Positions 12,299 to 24,845 are shown, numbered from the stretch's first letter. The stretch: 64,000 nucleotides of DNA from Chrysomallon squamiferum (GCA_012295275.1 CM022665.1:1774167-1838166); one strand, 5' to 3'. Made by a program: numbers and translations. Notes: generated from the letters alone by a model not told the origin.

Positions 12299-13999
12299 AA
12301 TTACATCAAAGGAATCAACTGTGGTTAAAATCAGAAACATATATAGGCTGTTGTTTCATAATGCAAAATGTAAACTAAAATTTTCTTTTTAAATTAGAAT
12401 CTTACTGGTCCAAAATATTGGCTTAATTTTAAAAACAAGAAAAGATACACTTGTATTTAAGTAAAAACATGAATTCTAAAATTATTTAATGTTCAATTAT
12501 TAAGATCAACCCAAATATTATAAATAAATGTTTTGATAAAAGATATTGCATTGTACTGTGTTTTGGTGTGGGGGGTATGATTATGTGTGTGTGTATCTTT
12601 GCACATGTGCATAAAGGTTTTTTTTTACCATATGAGGTGCACTAATTGTGACGTGGTAACCAATGCTTTGTGGTGAATCGTTGTATGGATTGTACGGACA
12701 GAAATTGGCTCGATCCACAGCCTTCAAAACTTCAGCAATTCTTGGTGTTTTTATTATACCATTTCCTAAAACAGTTAACGAATATTTATATAAATGATTT
12801 ATGAAATTTCTATATTAATTCCAAAAAATTCCTGATCAACCTCATAATACAGACAACTTACACTGTAATAATAACACCGTATGTTATTTAATTAAGTATA
12901 ATCAGTTAATTATTGTCCAAAATATGATTTTACAAAAAAAAAAAAAAAAAAAAAAAAATGAATTGGAAATGCAAACCATGTAAATTTGACAGTGACATGA
13001 ATCTGGTAATTATATTTTTAACAAGAAAAACAGTTTATGATTCAGTTATGACCATTTGCAACATGTTTTTCTATATCAAATAAGTGAATCATGAATCAAA
13101 GATTACTATAATTTAATTTTTAAGTGCTTTAATTAAAAATGTATGTAACTATGCACATTTTTGTTTGTATCAACATTTTATCTAAATGTTGATAAAAGTT
13201 GTTATTAATGGTACCTCATTATCATTATATATATTTATTTTTTGAGCTAACATTTTTTTTTCCCTAAACAATTAAACAAATGTTGATTTGTAGTAATATC
13301 TGTATAATAAAACCCACAAGAATTAAAATCTTGGCATTAAAAGATGAATTCTTTTATTTTATTAAATCCAAAATCTGAGATAACATGTATTTTTGCTTTT
13401 ATTCTTATTTGTTGCTGTGAATTTTATTTTGTTTTCCTTTGTTTACCACATTTAAATATTAAAGAACAAAATATGCAGCTTTTATTTCCATAAATTGTCT
13501 TCATTATACTTTGCAATTCTAAACCATCACATCATACACTGTACATATAGTTTTAAGTTTGTGATTATACTGATATTTATTAATGGCTCTGCATAATTTA
13601 TTTCGTTCATATTAATTTTTGTTTTTAAATGTCGATCAGTTTACACTGTAAGCATCAGAATAATAAACGAGAGAGAATGTATTTAGATGAATTAAAATCC
13701 AAAATTATCCCAGATCATTGCAATTTCAATTTTCCATTGCACATTAAGTTAATTATCATGTTCATTGAACATTACTGAAATATACTCTTGATTAAGATTA
13801 TCATAACTAAAATAACATATTACTTTATATATTATCAGCCGGGGGGGAGAGTAATTATAGTTATTGCAGGTTTGTCATTTGATTAACGCAATATGACAGG
13901 GGAAATAACTCGAATCAAATAGCACCAGAACGTAGAAGACTTACTTTGCAAATTATCAACTAAATTCGAATTGTTAATACCACTGGAGCGCCAAGCCAT
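11039..13999 (-). CDS. PCMT1: Protein-L-isoaspartate (D-aspartate) O-methyltransferase
   Basis: Role (family): repairs age-damaged proteins by moving methyl from S-adenosylmethionine to L-isoaspartyl or D-aspartyl residues; mainly cytosolic. Seen: coding exons 13999-13945, 12765-12629, 12177-12069, 11725-11517 and 11218-11039 join without a frameshift into 229 residues (human about 227). The start MAWRSSG matches MAWKSGG. Further blocks in order are [20 protein letters not shown] (about residues 51-70), SAM-binding motif [14 protein letters not shown] (83-95), GIDHMDELV (108-116), [22 protein letters not shown] (about 141-165), [15 protein letters not shown] and [17 protein letters not shown] at the end. 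All key family motifs are intact, so it should be active. It is convergent with the LRP11-like gene. Start choice: an in-frame upstream ATG at 14083 would add 28 residues; family homology supports 13999. Confidence 0.97.
11219..11516 (-). other. PCMT1 intron 4
   Basis: 298 bp, donor GTAACT, acceptor TTTTGTTTTTCTACAG. Nothing else seen. Confidence 0.85.
11517..11725 (-). CDS. PCMT1: PCMT1 coding exon 4
   Basis: Reads [20 protein letters not shown] and onward to [19 protein letters not shown] and [14 protein letters not shown]. Carries the family-defining VVGDGR and [10 protein letters not shown] blocks. Ends phase 0 before donor GTAACT. Confidence 0.97.
11726..12068 (-). other. PCMT1 intron 3
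   Basis: 343 bp, donor GTTATC. The acceptor is the second of two AGs in CTTTTAGGTAG; the first would give an immediate stop, so the second is the working site. Confidence 0.8.
12069..12177 (-). CDS. PCMT1: PCMT1 coding exon 3, SAM-binding motif I
   Basis: Reads [18 protein letters not shown], then [18 protein letters not shown], the glycine-rich SAM-binding loop. Ends phase 1 at donor GTTATC. Confidence 0.96.
12178..12628 (-). other. PCMT1 intron 2
   Basis: 451 bp. Contains the compound (AT)n(GT)n microsatellite at 12227-12299. Acceptor TTTTAATACAG. Confidence 0.85.
12227..12299 (+). repeat. Compound (AT)n/(GTAT)n/(GT)n microsatellite
   Basis: AT units, then GTAT-like units, then about 14 GT units, inside PCMT1 intron 2. 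Confidence 0.9.
12629..12765 (-). CDS. PCMT1: PCMT1 coding exon 2
   Basis: Reads [20 protein letters not shown], then [17 protein letters not shown] and HVTISAPHM. Corresponds to the substrate-side loop region of the family. Ends in phase 0 before donor GTAAAA. Confidence 0.95.
12934..12958 (+). repeat. Poly-A tract (25 bp)
   Basis: Uninterrupted A run in PCMT1 intron 1. Confidence 0.9.
13897..13911 (+). repeat. Interspersed motif copy CAGGGGAAATAACTC
   Basis: Second copy of the shared motif, about 30 bp inside PCMT1 intron 1. Confidence 0.4.
13945..13999 (-). CDS. PCMT1: PCMT1 coding exon 1
   Basis: Encodes [18 protein letters not shown] and one base of the next codon (phase 1). Donor GTAAGT is at 13944-13939. 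The ATG has a weak -3 base (T) but G at +4. The frame is open upstream to a TAA at 14101-14099. Confidence 0.93.
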
Positions 14000-14360
14000 A
14001 GATTTAGTTATAATGAACAAAACAAAAGTAAGATTCCTTGAGAAAACACACGTCTGACTGCACCACAGTGTCCCCACTAACATTCCACTCCTGTCGCGTT
14101 AACAATTAGTCTGGTTCAGGTTAAGCACAAAGTCTGCAAAGAAGAAGAAAAACATACGAAATAAAACCTAATTTTAAAAAATAATAATGTTTCTGTTCCC
14201 TATTTTTTAAGTTGTCACTGATGGTGTTGCGCACATTTACGCAAAAATAAATAATGCTAGCTCCAGTTTTCTGGCACAGCAAGATAAGTTACCTTGACCT
14301 TGTTCTGATATTTTAATTGCAATGACCTCGAACTTCACGTCACATGGCGGGAATATCTGA
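14000..14360 (-). promoter_or_regulatory. PCMT1 5' UTR and probable promoter
   Basis: The stretch is less AT-rich than its surroundings and lies directly upstream of the PCMT1 start. At about 14315-14352 the minus strand carries TTCCCGCC, CATGTGACGTGA and AGGTCA, resembling E2F-, E-box/CRE- and nuclear-receptor-type sites. There is no obvious TATA box, as expected for a housekeeping gene. The transcription start is not known. Confidence 0.4.
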
Positions 14361-14423
14361 ATAGAATGAAATAAAAATTAAACGAATATAATCACACTTA
14401 CAGGTCAATCGTTATCGTCAGCG

Positions 14424-14450
14424 AAAAAAAAAAAAAAAAAAAAAAAAAAA
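14424..14450 (+). repeat. Poly-A tract (27 bp)
   Basis: Uninterrupted A run. Confidence 0.9.
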
Positions 14451-14880
14451 GTCACTAGTAAATCAGAAAAGGACCTGCATTTTATAAGAACGTTAATTAT
14501 ATATATATGTACATTTTTTTTGTTACATGTATACCTCGTACATACAATTTGTAACAATATAATACATTTTATTATATAAAATAATTTAAAATGCGCTTTA
14601 TTGTTTAATTTGAAAATACATTCTGAAACAAAATGTATATTCAGTATTAATTTGATGAAAACATTTGCTGAATCAGCATGTAGTGCAGTTAATTTGAAAT
14701 CTGTATCTGAAAAAATATAATTAAATGACTTTGTTGTAAACCTCAGATTAACAGACTAAATATTAAAATAAAATAGAAGGTACTCTGTCATTTTCAACTG
14801 ATAGCAAAGGTTTATAGCACATTCCTAGTCCTGTATTGTTATATACTTGATGGTGAACGGTTTTGATCAACAAGGAGAAT

Positions 14881-14885
14881 TTATT

Positions 14886-14954
<69 letters not shown>

Positions 14955-14955
14955 T
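14881..14955 (+). repeat. (TTTA)n(TTA)n microsatellite
   Basis: A few TTTA units, then over 20 TTA units. Read as protein it makes a false poly-Leu frame. Confidence 0.9.
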
Positions 14956-17900
14956 TATAAAAGTTTTATATTGAAAAAGTTAACATTTGCAATTACACAG
15001 ACACAAGATGTGTATCAGATGATATATGAAAACATACTGAGGTGTGCATGTGTGTGACTTATACATCATGTTAATTACAGATGGCAGCCATTGTTCCAGG
15101 GGGAACTCAGTTGGTTGCTTTACAACTAAAAGTATCAGGGTGTCAAATATTTATCCAAAGTTCATTGAAATGATGTCTGTTAAACCGAGGGTTTACTAAT
15201 ATTCTTGTTTATAATTATAATTATTAGATCTGAAACATGGTTTTCTTGTAATAACGACAATACAGAGTAAATGTACTGTTACCACTGACTTGTCTACTTA
15301 ATAATGATAATAAATTTAATTTTTTCTTTCTTTTTTGTTAGCTTTATACAGAAATTAAATTATCTTTGTAAGATAAAAGGGGAAAGTGAAGTAAAACTTT
15401 AAACAGATACTAAATCATTTATCTGGCAAGCTTGGGACAGGAAATGGTCTGGATTTCTGGATTAGCCCGATTCTGGATACAGGTTAAATATTTACATAAA
15501 ATATAAAATAAACACTGAAAAATAAAAATGAAACTGTATTTAATAGATACAAATTAATAAACTCTTAAAGAAGAGTCAGTTTGATATTTGTTAATCCATT
15601 AAAATGATTAAAACGTATTTTACAGAATACCATGTATAATAAATATGATGAAAATTAAATGAAAAATTCTAAAGAACATAATCTTTATTTAAAAGGTAAT
15701 ACATGTACATATTAATGCAGATCTCAATATACTTAAATTTATTACAGTACCATATATACTGTATTGGATGAAAATTAACTGAAGAAACAACAGTATTTTA
15801 TATAACAGTTATTCTGTACACCTGTATAGATCACCTCTATGCAGCAAGTCTCACTTAAACTGGCTTTGTTCAACAGATACATCATGGAAAGCAAACTAAC
15901 ATAGCTGAATGGTGAGCTACAGCACACCAAAAAATAAAACTAATCAGATATAAAAAAAAAAATGCTGGTTTTCTGGAAGCTGGATAAATGGTTTGGTACC
16001 TGTATAACTAATTATAATAAAATCTACAAAACTCCTTTAGTAAATTTATATTTGATAACATGTTTAAAATTTAAATACATACACATACAGAGAGAAATGA
16101 AAATGATGCTTGTTCTTGAATGAATAATAAAGTATGATAATGAAAATATGTATAAATAAACAGGTTCTCTAGGAACTTTGAAAGTTTCTTGTTTCAAATG
16201 ATAAAATGTCTGATTTTGTTTTAACCATCACATGGTAACAGAATTATTTATGATTATTTTCATTGTCTTAGACTTTTTGTTTATTTTAACATACTGAAAT
16301 ATATTTTTAATGTGTTTTTATTTATTTATTTTTTATTATTATTATTATTTGAAAACTATTTTTTGCTAGACTGCTGAGCTGTTTTTTGGTTAGCCAGTTC
16401 TTCTGAATGTACATGAAAGGCTGTGGTATGCAGTTGGTAAAATATGTTAATTAACATTTATGATGTTTTATTAATGGATATTATTAACATAATTTGTTTT
16501 GTATAATTATGATATGAAATTATGAAATTATGATACTGCATTATTAAGTAGTTAACTGATTTTTTAAATATTACATGTTAACTCTTAAAACCAAATTTTA
16601 TATAATTCATCATCGTTTTCACAAACTAGTTTATCCAGTCTTTTTCCTGTTAACCTACTTAAGTTTTCACACTCTGAAACATACCTCAAAATTATCTTTT
16701 TATTTTGTTATCCTTGGTTAGTTGAGAAATGTTGGCTGATGTACAGTCAGTTTTGAAATCATTAAAGCTCTTTTACAGAATATGATAAAAAATGTGATGA
16801 GCCAGTTTGCCTATTTTACCTGTAGCTTTTTGTTTTCTCTGTGTTGTACTCTGTGTTGTACTCTTCACTGCAGCCAAATCTGTTATTTAAAAAATCACCC
16901 AGTATCCTGAAACTAATTCTTTTTTAATGAAAAAAACCCCAACAAAACCCCCCTGAAAATTGGAGATATAATTTTACATTTTTTTAATAATAATAATAAG
17001 AAGAAGAATATATTTAGTAATTTCTAATTTTATTTTTAAAAATTTAATAAATTAATAATAATAATGTAAACATAGGATGTTTAAAGTAAAAATACAAATA
17101 TTATGTGCACACAGAGCAGAGTAAACAGCTGTTTTGCTATATAAATACTTACTTGAAAAAACAACTAAATGATTAATGTCACACCAACAAATGAAAAGCA
17201 GGAAGTATGCAGTTATGTGTTTTTTAAGAATGCTTATAGCATCTCATTTTAAACATAAATCAGTATCTAATTTTTATTAAATGAACCAAAAAATTATTTT
17301 ACATATGTATGTAGTTTATTTCTATGAAATATTCAAATAGTGATATAATTTTTATTATTTATTATGTAAGAGAATTTCTGCTTGTGTGTATATCTGTTTT
17401 TATGTATGTAGTTCTTTTTGTTGTTGTTGTTGTTGTTATTACTGGGCAATGTTGAGTAGTGGATATACTATTTCATTATTACAACTTGCCCTGTAATTGG
17501 TAGCCTTCTGTGCTTTTATAATAATTATTGTTATTTTACAACACTTTTGTAATGCAGTCAGGACTGAATATATTATTTTAACAATTTTTTGTTTCAGTTA
17601 GAGGAGAGAAAAGCTTTCTGTGGGAACCCATGTCCAATGTATTGCTGTGTACAGACACTTGTCAAGTTGCCAGGATACACACTGATGGACATAACTGGTC
17701 ATTTTGGGAGGTCATATTTTACCTGTTACCTGCAGCTACCTGTTTAGAATGTGTGTGACAAAATATACATTAATTATTGTGTGTAATTTACTGGACAGGT
17801 ATGTTTTAAAAATTAAAAAGTGAAGTTATAAATGATAAAGTATGTTAATAGTTAAGAGAAAAATGTAATAATTATAATCATTTTATTTTAGTGCAAGTAA

Positions 17901-18474
17901 TCACAAATATCTGAAACACAAATACTAATAATTAGCATTTAATTTTTTTCATATTTAATTAAGGTTTAGTTATTTGTATTGTTAAATACTTTCTGTTGCT
18001 TTCTGAATGTTAATGTAAGATTATCAGCTAATGACTAAAGTGACAATTTTTCTGTCAAATATTTGTCAGTTTGTTTTGTTTTGTTTTTTTTCATCATCTT
18101 GTTGAAATGATTTCAGCCAGGTCTCTCTGCTAGATGTGAGTTTCTCAGAACAGCACCTGTTGTACGAAAAAAAGAAAAAAAAAGAACTAAACTTGTAACA
18201 TTGTTACCAGAGAGTTTGCCTAGTTGAGAAGCAAACATCTTTTTGTTTGGCTGTCGTTTAAATGATTACATGGGAAAGCAGGTCTAAATATGCTGTTTGG
18301 ATTTGAAATGAAGGCAGGTTTGCTGAAGCCGAGGTAGGGAGGGATGACACATGAGTTAGTACAGAGTGTACAGCTTGTCAAGTCTCTGACCAGTGAACAT
18401 CCTCTGACTTGTGTTGACATCACAGGGCTGGACTTTGGGACAGCAGCTGATTTGTGTGACAGTGTTTGACAGTG

Positions 18475-18482
18475 TATATAAA
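18475..18482 (+). promoter_or_regulatory. Candidate TATA box, upstream promoter of the unnamed gene
   Basis: TATATAAA in a relatively GC-rich stretch about 810 bp before the start codon at 19289. Transcription would begin near 18505. Inferred only; TATA-like strings are common in this AT-rich DNA. Confidence 0.3.
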
Positions 18483-18504
18483 CTTGACCATGTGTTTACA
18501 CTTC

Positions 18505-19288
18505 AATGTATAACATGGGCAATCACAGCTAATACAGCAACTCCGGATGTAAAATACTTGTCTTATTTAGAATGATATTAAAATCTGTGTGGAGTAGCAT
18601 GTGGCTTTTTATATATAATTTTGAATATCATATTTGAATGAATTTATGAAGATAGAATGTAAAGTATAAAAAAAATAACTAATAAAAAAAAAAGACAATA
18701 AGTTACTTGACTTAGAATTTTGGATTGTAAAGAAAAAGACCTCTCCTTCAAGGAATGTTAATAATTATTCATGTGAAGTAGAGTATGACGAATATATCTC
18801 TTTGCATTGAAATGATAAACAGGACACTTATCACAACAAGAGGTGTGTATCATTTCACTGTGTCTATTTTCATTTTCTTTTTCCTCATTTTAGGATTGCT
18901 GTACTTCTTAAAAATAGTTTAATTAGTCATGTTACTTTAAATACTTTAATGATTTCAAAAGTTATTAAAGGAAGATATTAAATCCAGATTGACATTTGAT
19001 TCATTGAGGAATGCAAGCCAATTTGAATAACAGTTGTGACATTATGTGTATTGAATAATGAGAGTGGGTGAGCAGGCTATAACTAGACTTACCTAATCTG
19101 TTGGAATATTTACCTGTCTCGCTTGCAAGGGTACATAATGAATCCGTGAACTGTGTAATGTTACACATCTTGGAGATGATGTCATTTATCCGGGATTATA
19201 CTGATTGGAATTAATCAGTGCTTTTCATGTAGGCGAATTGTTATTTTTATTTCTGTGAAGGAAATTACAGTAGTTGTTTTCTGTGAAG
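18505..19288 (+). other. Probable 5' leader of the unnamed gene (upstream promoter)
   Basis: No homology seen. An in-frame TAG at 19271-19273 fixes the start at or after 19289. The leader has upstream ATGs and could contain unseen introns. Confidence 0.35.
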
Positions 19289-19396
19289 ATGGCTTCTGAA
19301 ATCACAGAAAATCAAGAAAATGTAGAGGATCCCCAACAAGGGCCTTTACAACGTCGACCAGCTTTTCGACGTAAGGGATATGCCTGGACCAGCAAG
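19289..19396 (+). CDS. Unrecognised gene, first coding exon (isoform A)
   Basis: Not recognised. ATG in a good context (AAGATGG) with an in-frame stop just upstream; 36 codons; ends phase 0 at a clean donor AAG/GTATGC. The peptide begins MASEITENQENVEDPQQ and then turns basic: QRRPAFRRKGYAWTSK. It is polar and probably disordered, with an acidic part and then an Arg-rich part, and has no signal peptide or helix. It is clearly less AT-rich than its flanks. The next exon that fits is 37695-37785, 18.3 kb away. A long first intron with a small first exon is typical of regulated developmental or signalling genes, but no function can be assigned. Confidence 0.65.
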
Positions 19397-20724
19397 GTAT
19401 GCTTACTTTCTTTAACTTTTTAATAAACTTGTATACCAGTAATTTATATATTTATTTACTTGTTTATTAATTTATGATTAGTAATAATAATAATAATTAA
19501 TGATAAAAAAAACGATTAATAAAAACAAAAAAATGTTTTTAAATGAGGAAATATTAATTTTCTTAACATAACAAATGGTATGGCATTGGTAAATGACTTA
19601 AATATAAATAAATGAGTTAACTTGCTAGTTCTTTTTTTAATAACTAAAATACTAATGTAGATGATAAAAAGATAAATACAGTCTTTGAAATATGTGAAAA
19701 ATTTACATTTTACATATTCATATTATATTGTTTAATTTGATATTATTATTATCATCATCATTAACTATCATGCTTGTTATTACTGTTGTTGTTGTTGTTG
19801 TTTATTACAATTATTATTACATTATTAGGAAGTGTGAAAAATATCAAAATTATTGACAAAGATAACAAATAATTTAACTGGTATTTGTAACCACAAATTA
19901 CTGCATTTTAAATTTTATATGTAGGTATTTTCTTTTGATATCAGTCTCCACAATCTTTCCATGTCGCCAGAGAATTAAAGATTTATAGTGTAGCCCTGAA
20001 GACACCAACATTCTGAGCAAGAAACAAAACAAGTGACAAACTAGTTCTAAAAACTGTTGTCTTCATAAAATACCATAGCTTTTGTTTCCTTCTTTACTGA
20101 AAACTAATATTTGAATATATAAGCACCAAATTAAAAAATAAATTAAAAAAATACTAATAACTGTAATTTTTAAAATATATATATATAATGAAAACAATTT
20201 TAAATAGAATAAAATAAAATAGATATTTTTAATAACAAAACAAAAAATAAATAGAAAGAATAAAATTTAAATAAAATAAAGACAAATACTTTTTATTTTT
20301 TTTTTATTTTTTTTTTTTTAAATAGCAAAAAATGTATATGATAAAATAAATATAAATGAAAAGTTGTATGGTATGTGAGTAGGAGATGCCTATAGATAAA
20401 TACTGGGTGTGTCATCACAAACTCACGTGAAAATCACAGAGTAAACCTGATGTGCTTCTTTCTAGACAACCAACTTTCATTTGATGTTTTTATGTACATA
20501 CAAATAGTCTCCTTTGTACTAAAATATTTGAGATGAAAATTGCAGTGTAATTAGATCTCATTAATAGATTTTATAAGTACTAGCTAGCCAAGGTTAATGC
20601 TTAACAAGAACTGATTTTATGTAATCTAATATTATTATTGATAAATAATACATTTTTTACTTTTGTTTTTTGTTCAAACTAATTGTGTAATATATTGTGA
20701 TGATTCATAGAACTTGAAGCTATA

Positions 20725-20750
20725 AACACACACACACACACACACACACA
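20725..20750 (+). repeat. (CA)n microsatellite
   Basis: About 13 CA units, followed by GAGCCACATC. Confidence 0.85.
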
Positions 20751-21759
20751 GAGCCACATCTGACATTTTTGGTCAAAATTTTAATATAAATTCATTAATT
20801 GAAACAGCCAAAAATCTTCTTTTTTTTCTTCACATGAAATACTGGGAGACTGTTTCTAGAGTTTGGCCACCTTCAAGTATCAATGTTTGTAAAAGGATTT
20901 CTTAACAACATTAACTGTGGATTTCCAAAGTTTTTCTTAATCCTTTTAAATCAGGAAGAATTTCTCAACATTCAGTGATATTTTGAAAGTTAGTAATTTG
21001 CACTAAGTTTTGTTTGGTTTCAGAAATTATTTTCTATAGATTATTAAAACAACATTAAATTTATTTTCACCTTATAACTCTGAAATAATAGATTTTAGAA
21101 AAAACATACTAACAAGAAAAACTTTCACTGAACATTTTTGGTTACTCATTAAAACAGGTAATTAATATTTAGATTTAATCATTTATTTTCATTAAATTTT
21201 GAAGATAAAATTTTGGCTTGATTTCATGTCAAATATGGAAATTTACTTTTGAAAACATCATAAATTCTTTTTTTTTTTTTTTTTTTTTAATTAATATTGT
21301 TTACAACTTGTACTTCGATGTAATGTAAAGTATACAACCACAATTTGATTTACTATAAAGAATGAGGCAGATGCACTCATACACTGTGTGTCTTTCATGA
21401 AATTTATAAGCTGGTACCATTACTCAGTTTTCTGTAAACAAGTAAATTATGGCCACTATTTTGAGGATTAAAATTAGTTTTTTTTCTACAATGTGCACAT
21501 ATTGATTTAATTTTTTTCAAATCTAGCAAACTTTTCTTTTGATCTGTTTGTCTCAGCAATACTGATACTCTAGTCTGAAAGAAGGTTTGAAATAATGTTT
21601 AATAAAGGGTAGACTTATTAAATGATTCTGATAACCTCACTAAAAAATTTTAATTGTTAACAACTAATCTGGCAAGTTGTGTTTCTGTGAAAAATAAAAT
21701 AAAACATAATATAATATTAATAAAAGAACATAACTGAAGTAAAATAATATTTTAAAGGA

Positions 21760-21876
<117 letters not shown>

Positions 21877-24440
21877 TAGATAAAATTGTTCTTCCCTTTT
21901 TAAAAAATATTTAGTATAATATATTAGTAAAAGTTTTACTCTTAGTTCTGCTGTTTAAACATTGCACATTTATCACACTGACATAAAAATCTCAAATACA
22001 TTTTTCAGTTGTTGTGTCATTTACATAGTTTGTGTACCTCTAGTACACCACCCTATATATAAAGGAGTGTGGTAACAAGTGAGAAGCACTGTGTACATAA
22101 ATACTGTTTGAAAACTGCCATATAAATCACACTTTTAAATGTCATCACAGATACAAGTAATTAGGTTGTGATGTTGTGTCACGACAAACTTTATTTGTAT
22201 TGACTAACTTATACAACTCCCAGGAAGACATTTTTTAACAAACAGTACTTTGTAATCATATCTAGTTTAGACCAAAATAAAAATATTGTATTAGCTTTTT
22301 TCTTTTTCTTCTTTCATTTTTCTAATTTTTATTTTTATTTAACAAGATAGAGCAGTTTTAATCTAGATGTATACAACATTATATAAATTATGTAACCACT
22401 GTACAAATAAAGAAATGAAAGCTGCACAAGACAACATATTTTTTCTCAGCAACAAGGAATCATTTATCTTCCCATAACAAACAGCACATACCACAGTCTT
22501 TGATAAACAAATTAAGTGGCAATGGAAATGGTCCAGTGAAAAACAGAAAGTCCAGTACATAACATTAAGAATGACCATTCTAAAATAAATATATAGCAAT
22601 GTCTCATTTAAAACAGTACCAAAACATGTCCAAATTAAAATGAAGGACTATTATTTAATAACACTGGTTTAAAAAGTTTAATAATGTTCATTTAAAACAG
22701 AATATTTGTGAAACAGTTAACACATTAAATTGACTAACAAACTGGTATTTTTACTCTCTCTCTCCTTCATTCTACTCTGTACTTATCTAAGATCAAATGT
22801 ACTGTTTTTTTCTCAGTAGATGTACCTAGTTTATTACATCCAAAAATTACAGGTCATATTTCTACCACTCATATTTTTAAAAAAACATTAGTTTTATATT
22901 ACAGATGTAGGTGTGTAAGAGCAAAATAGGCTTTGGTTATTCAGTTAAATATCCTAAGTGATTAAGACATATTATTATTTAGAATTTTTCAAAATCCTTG
23001 TTGGCAGATATTTTTTAAAACATTTTATTTCTTTAAATGTTACATTTTGATATTTTCAAACATTCTAATAAATATTGCAGGATTGAAATGTTTATTTTAT
23101 TGTATTTTTTATTTTTTTATTAGCTAATTTGGCTAACCTCCCATTTTGGTTGTTTCAACAGTCTAATCCATTTTATATATCAGCATGAATTTATTCTTGT
23201 TTGAAAATTAATCTTTTTATCTTTGATAGAAATATTTAATATTAGGATTTTGAAAAAAAAAATCATAATGGCTTAGTGTGCCCTGTTAACTTAGATTTAA
23301 AGTTTAGAAATTTGTCCAGAATTTAATTCTGTAGTATTATTTTTTGTGCTAGAAGATGAGGTGTGTTTTTCTTCCCCAGCTTTGTATGCCAAGAATTAAT
23401 CTTTTCTTTTAAATATTGTACAATGGATTTTAAAGGAATTGTATTTAAGCTTAAAGGATAAAAAAAACTTTTTTTTCTTTTTTTTATATGTATATGCAAA
23501 TCACCTGAATAATGTCTATTATGATATAAAGTCTATTTTATATACATATCAAAAAATGGATTATTGGTTTGAACTTTTAAAACAGTTTCTTATTTGTAGT
23601 GGCTGGGCTTTTTTCTTTGTCACTGTGTTGGTTTTTTTTTTCATACATTTGGACTCAGCTATGTTGATTTGTTTTTGGTCAGTATTCTCTATGTCAGTAT
23701 CTCTAGCTGGGCCCAGCTGAAATTTAAAACATTCATGTTTTTTTGTTTTTTTCCCTCTGTTGAATTGATATGATTAATTTGATACTACACTTGTTTTGAT
23801 ATGTATTTTCACTCCCAGCTTAGATTTTTAGCTAGAAAACTGTCCAAATGTGTCAGTATTTATGTTCTGTAGAAATAAATAAAATGTATAAAAAGTTAAG
23901 TATAATAAATGCTGTACTATTATAATGAGAATGTAATAAAACTATCTAAAGAATTGCTGACTTGTGACCTCCAACAGATATGATTTATTATTAGTGTTCA
24001 TTTGTCAGATAAAAAAAAACAATGTTATCTAAAACATGAGCAAGGTAATAAATGAACTGACTGGTTTTAAAAGCAAACACATAAAGCTAGAAGTCAACAT
24101 GACTGTTAGATAAAACAGTTAGTCAAGTGACATATAGCTTTGTTACAATCAGACCAAATAAGGATTCATTTATTTTTATTGCTTATCTGTTTGACAGTTA
24201 CCAAAGAAGTGATCTCTGTATTTGTCTGGTGACTTGAATATTGTTAAAGACCTATGGACCTTTGTCCACTTCCTTAGTGTTCACACCATACCTTGGAGCA
24301 CAGCAGACATTAGTAACAAACTTTGTTAATTAGGTCTATGTGTTGGAATAGAGTGCAGTTTGTTACTCACTCTTCCAAAAAAAGAAGTTGCATTTTGTTC
24401 TTATACTTTCATTATAAGTTCATGCTTATTATATTTAATT

Positions 24441-24486
24441 TAACAATTTCTATAAATTCTGTATCCAGAATTTATAGAAATTGTTA
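24441..24486 (+). repeat. Perfect inverted repeat, 21-bp arms, 4-nt loop
   Basis: Left arm 24441-24461 (begins TAACAATTTC), loop TATC at 24462-24465, right arm 24466-24486 (ends GAAATTGTTA). The arms are exact reverse complements, and pairing stops just outside them. Confidence 0.95.
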
Positions 24487-24785
24487 GAAAGATGAGTAAC
24501 TCTAATCCTGATTTAGTGAACATGACATTAGCATAGCCAAGAACGGGCCATAATATCAGTTTATTGATTAGCATTCATTACAAATGATTAGTTTCACTGA
24601 TTAATTTATTTTTCATTGTTAAATGTGTGGTAAAATTGTATGATTCTATACAAATTTCATTTCCAAATTTGCTACCTAATATTGTTTGAGTTGATATTTG
24701 GTTAACTCAAAGTTTTGCTGTGGCCCCTGCAATACTGACACAGTGTGGTTTGACTGTATTTATTATTACAGATTTAATATCCCAA

Positions 24786-24845
24786 AATTATTATTATTAT
24801 TATTAAAATTATTATTATTATTATTATAATTATTATTATTATTAG
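24786..24845 (+). repeat. (ATT)n microsatellite, interrupted
   Basis: Three ATT blocks separated by AAAATT and ATAATT. Confidence 0.85.

Larger units (their letters stand above)
12766..13944 (-). other. PCMT1 intron 1
   Basis: 1.18 kb, donor GTAAGT, acceptor CTGTTTTAG. Contains a 25-bp poly-A (plus strand) at 12934-12958 and one GGGAAATAACTC motif at 13900-13911, next to the exon. No other gene seen. Confidence 0.85.
14361..18470. other. Intergenic DNA between divergent PCMT1 and the unnamed gene
   Basis: No coding exon with good support. Contains a 27-bp poly-A at 14424-14450, (TTA)n at 14881-14955, a 12-bp direct repeat (CTCTGTGTTGTA twice, about 16838-16861) and (GTT)n at about 17417-17437. 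Two less AT-rich stretches, about 17585-17750 and 18100-18470, may be regulatory or untranslated exons. Confidence 0.6.

Noticed and set aside
14863-15057. Open frame with a poly-Leu run
   Set aside because: Produced by the (TTA)n microsatellite; no splice or homology support.
17583-17750. GC-richer open stretch after acceptor TTTTTTGTTTCAG reading LEERKAFCGNPCPMYCC and onward
   Set aside because: It ends in a stop with no donor in frame and precedes the upstream promoter; at most an untranslated exon or regulatory DNA.
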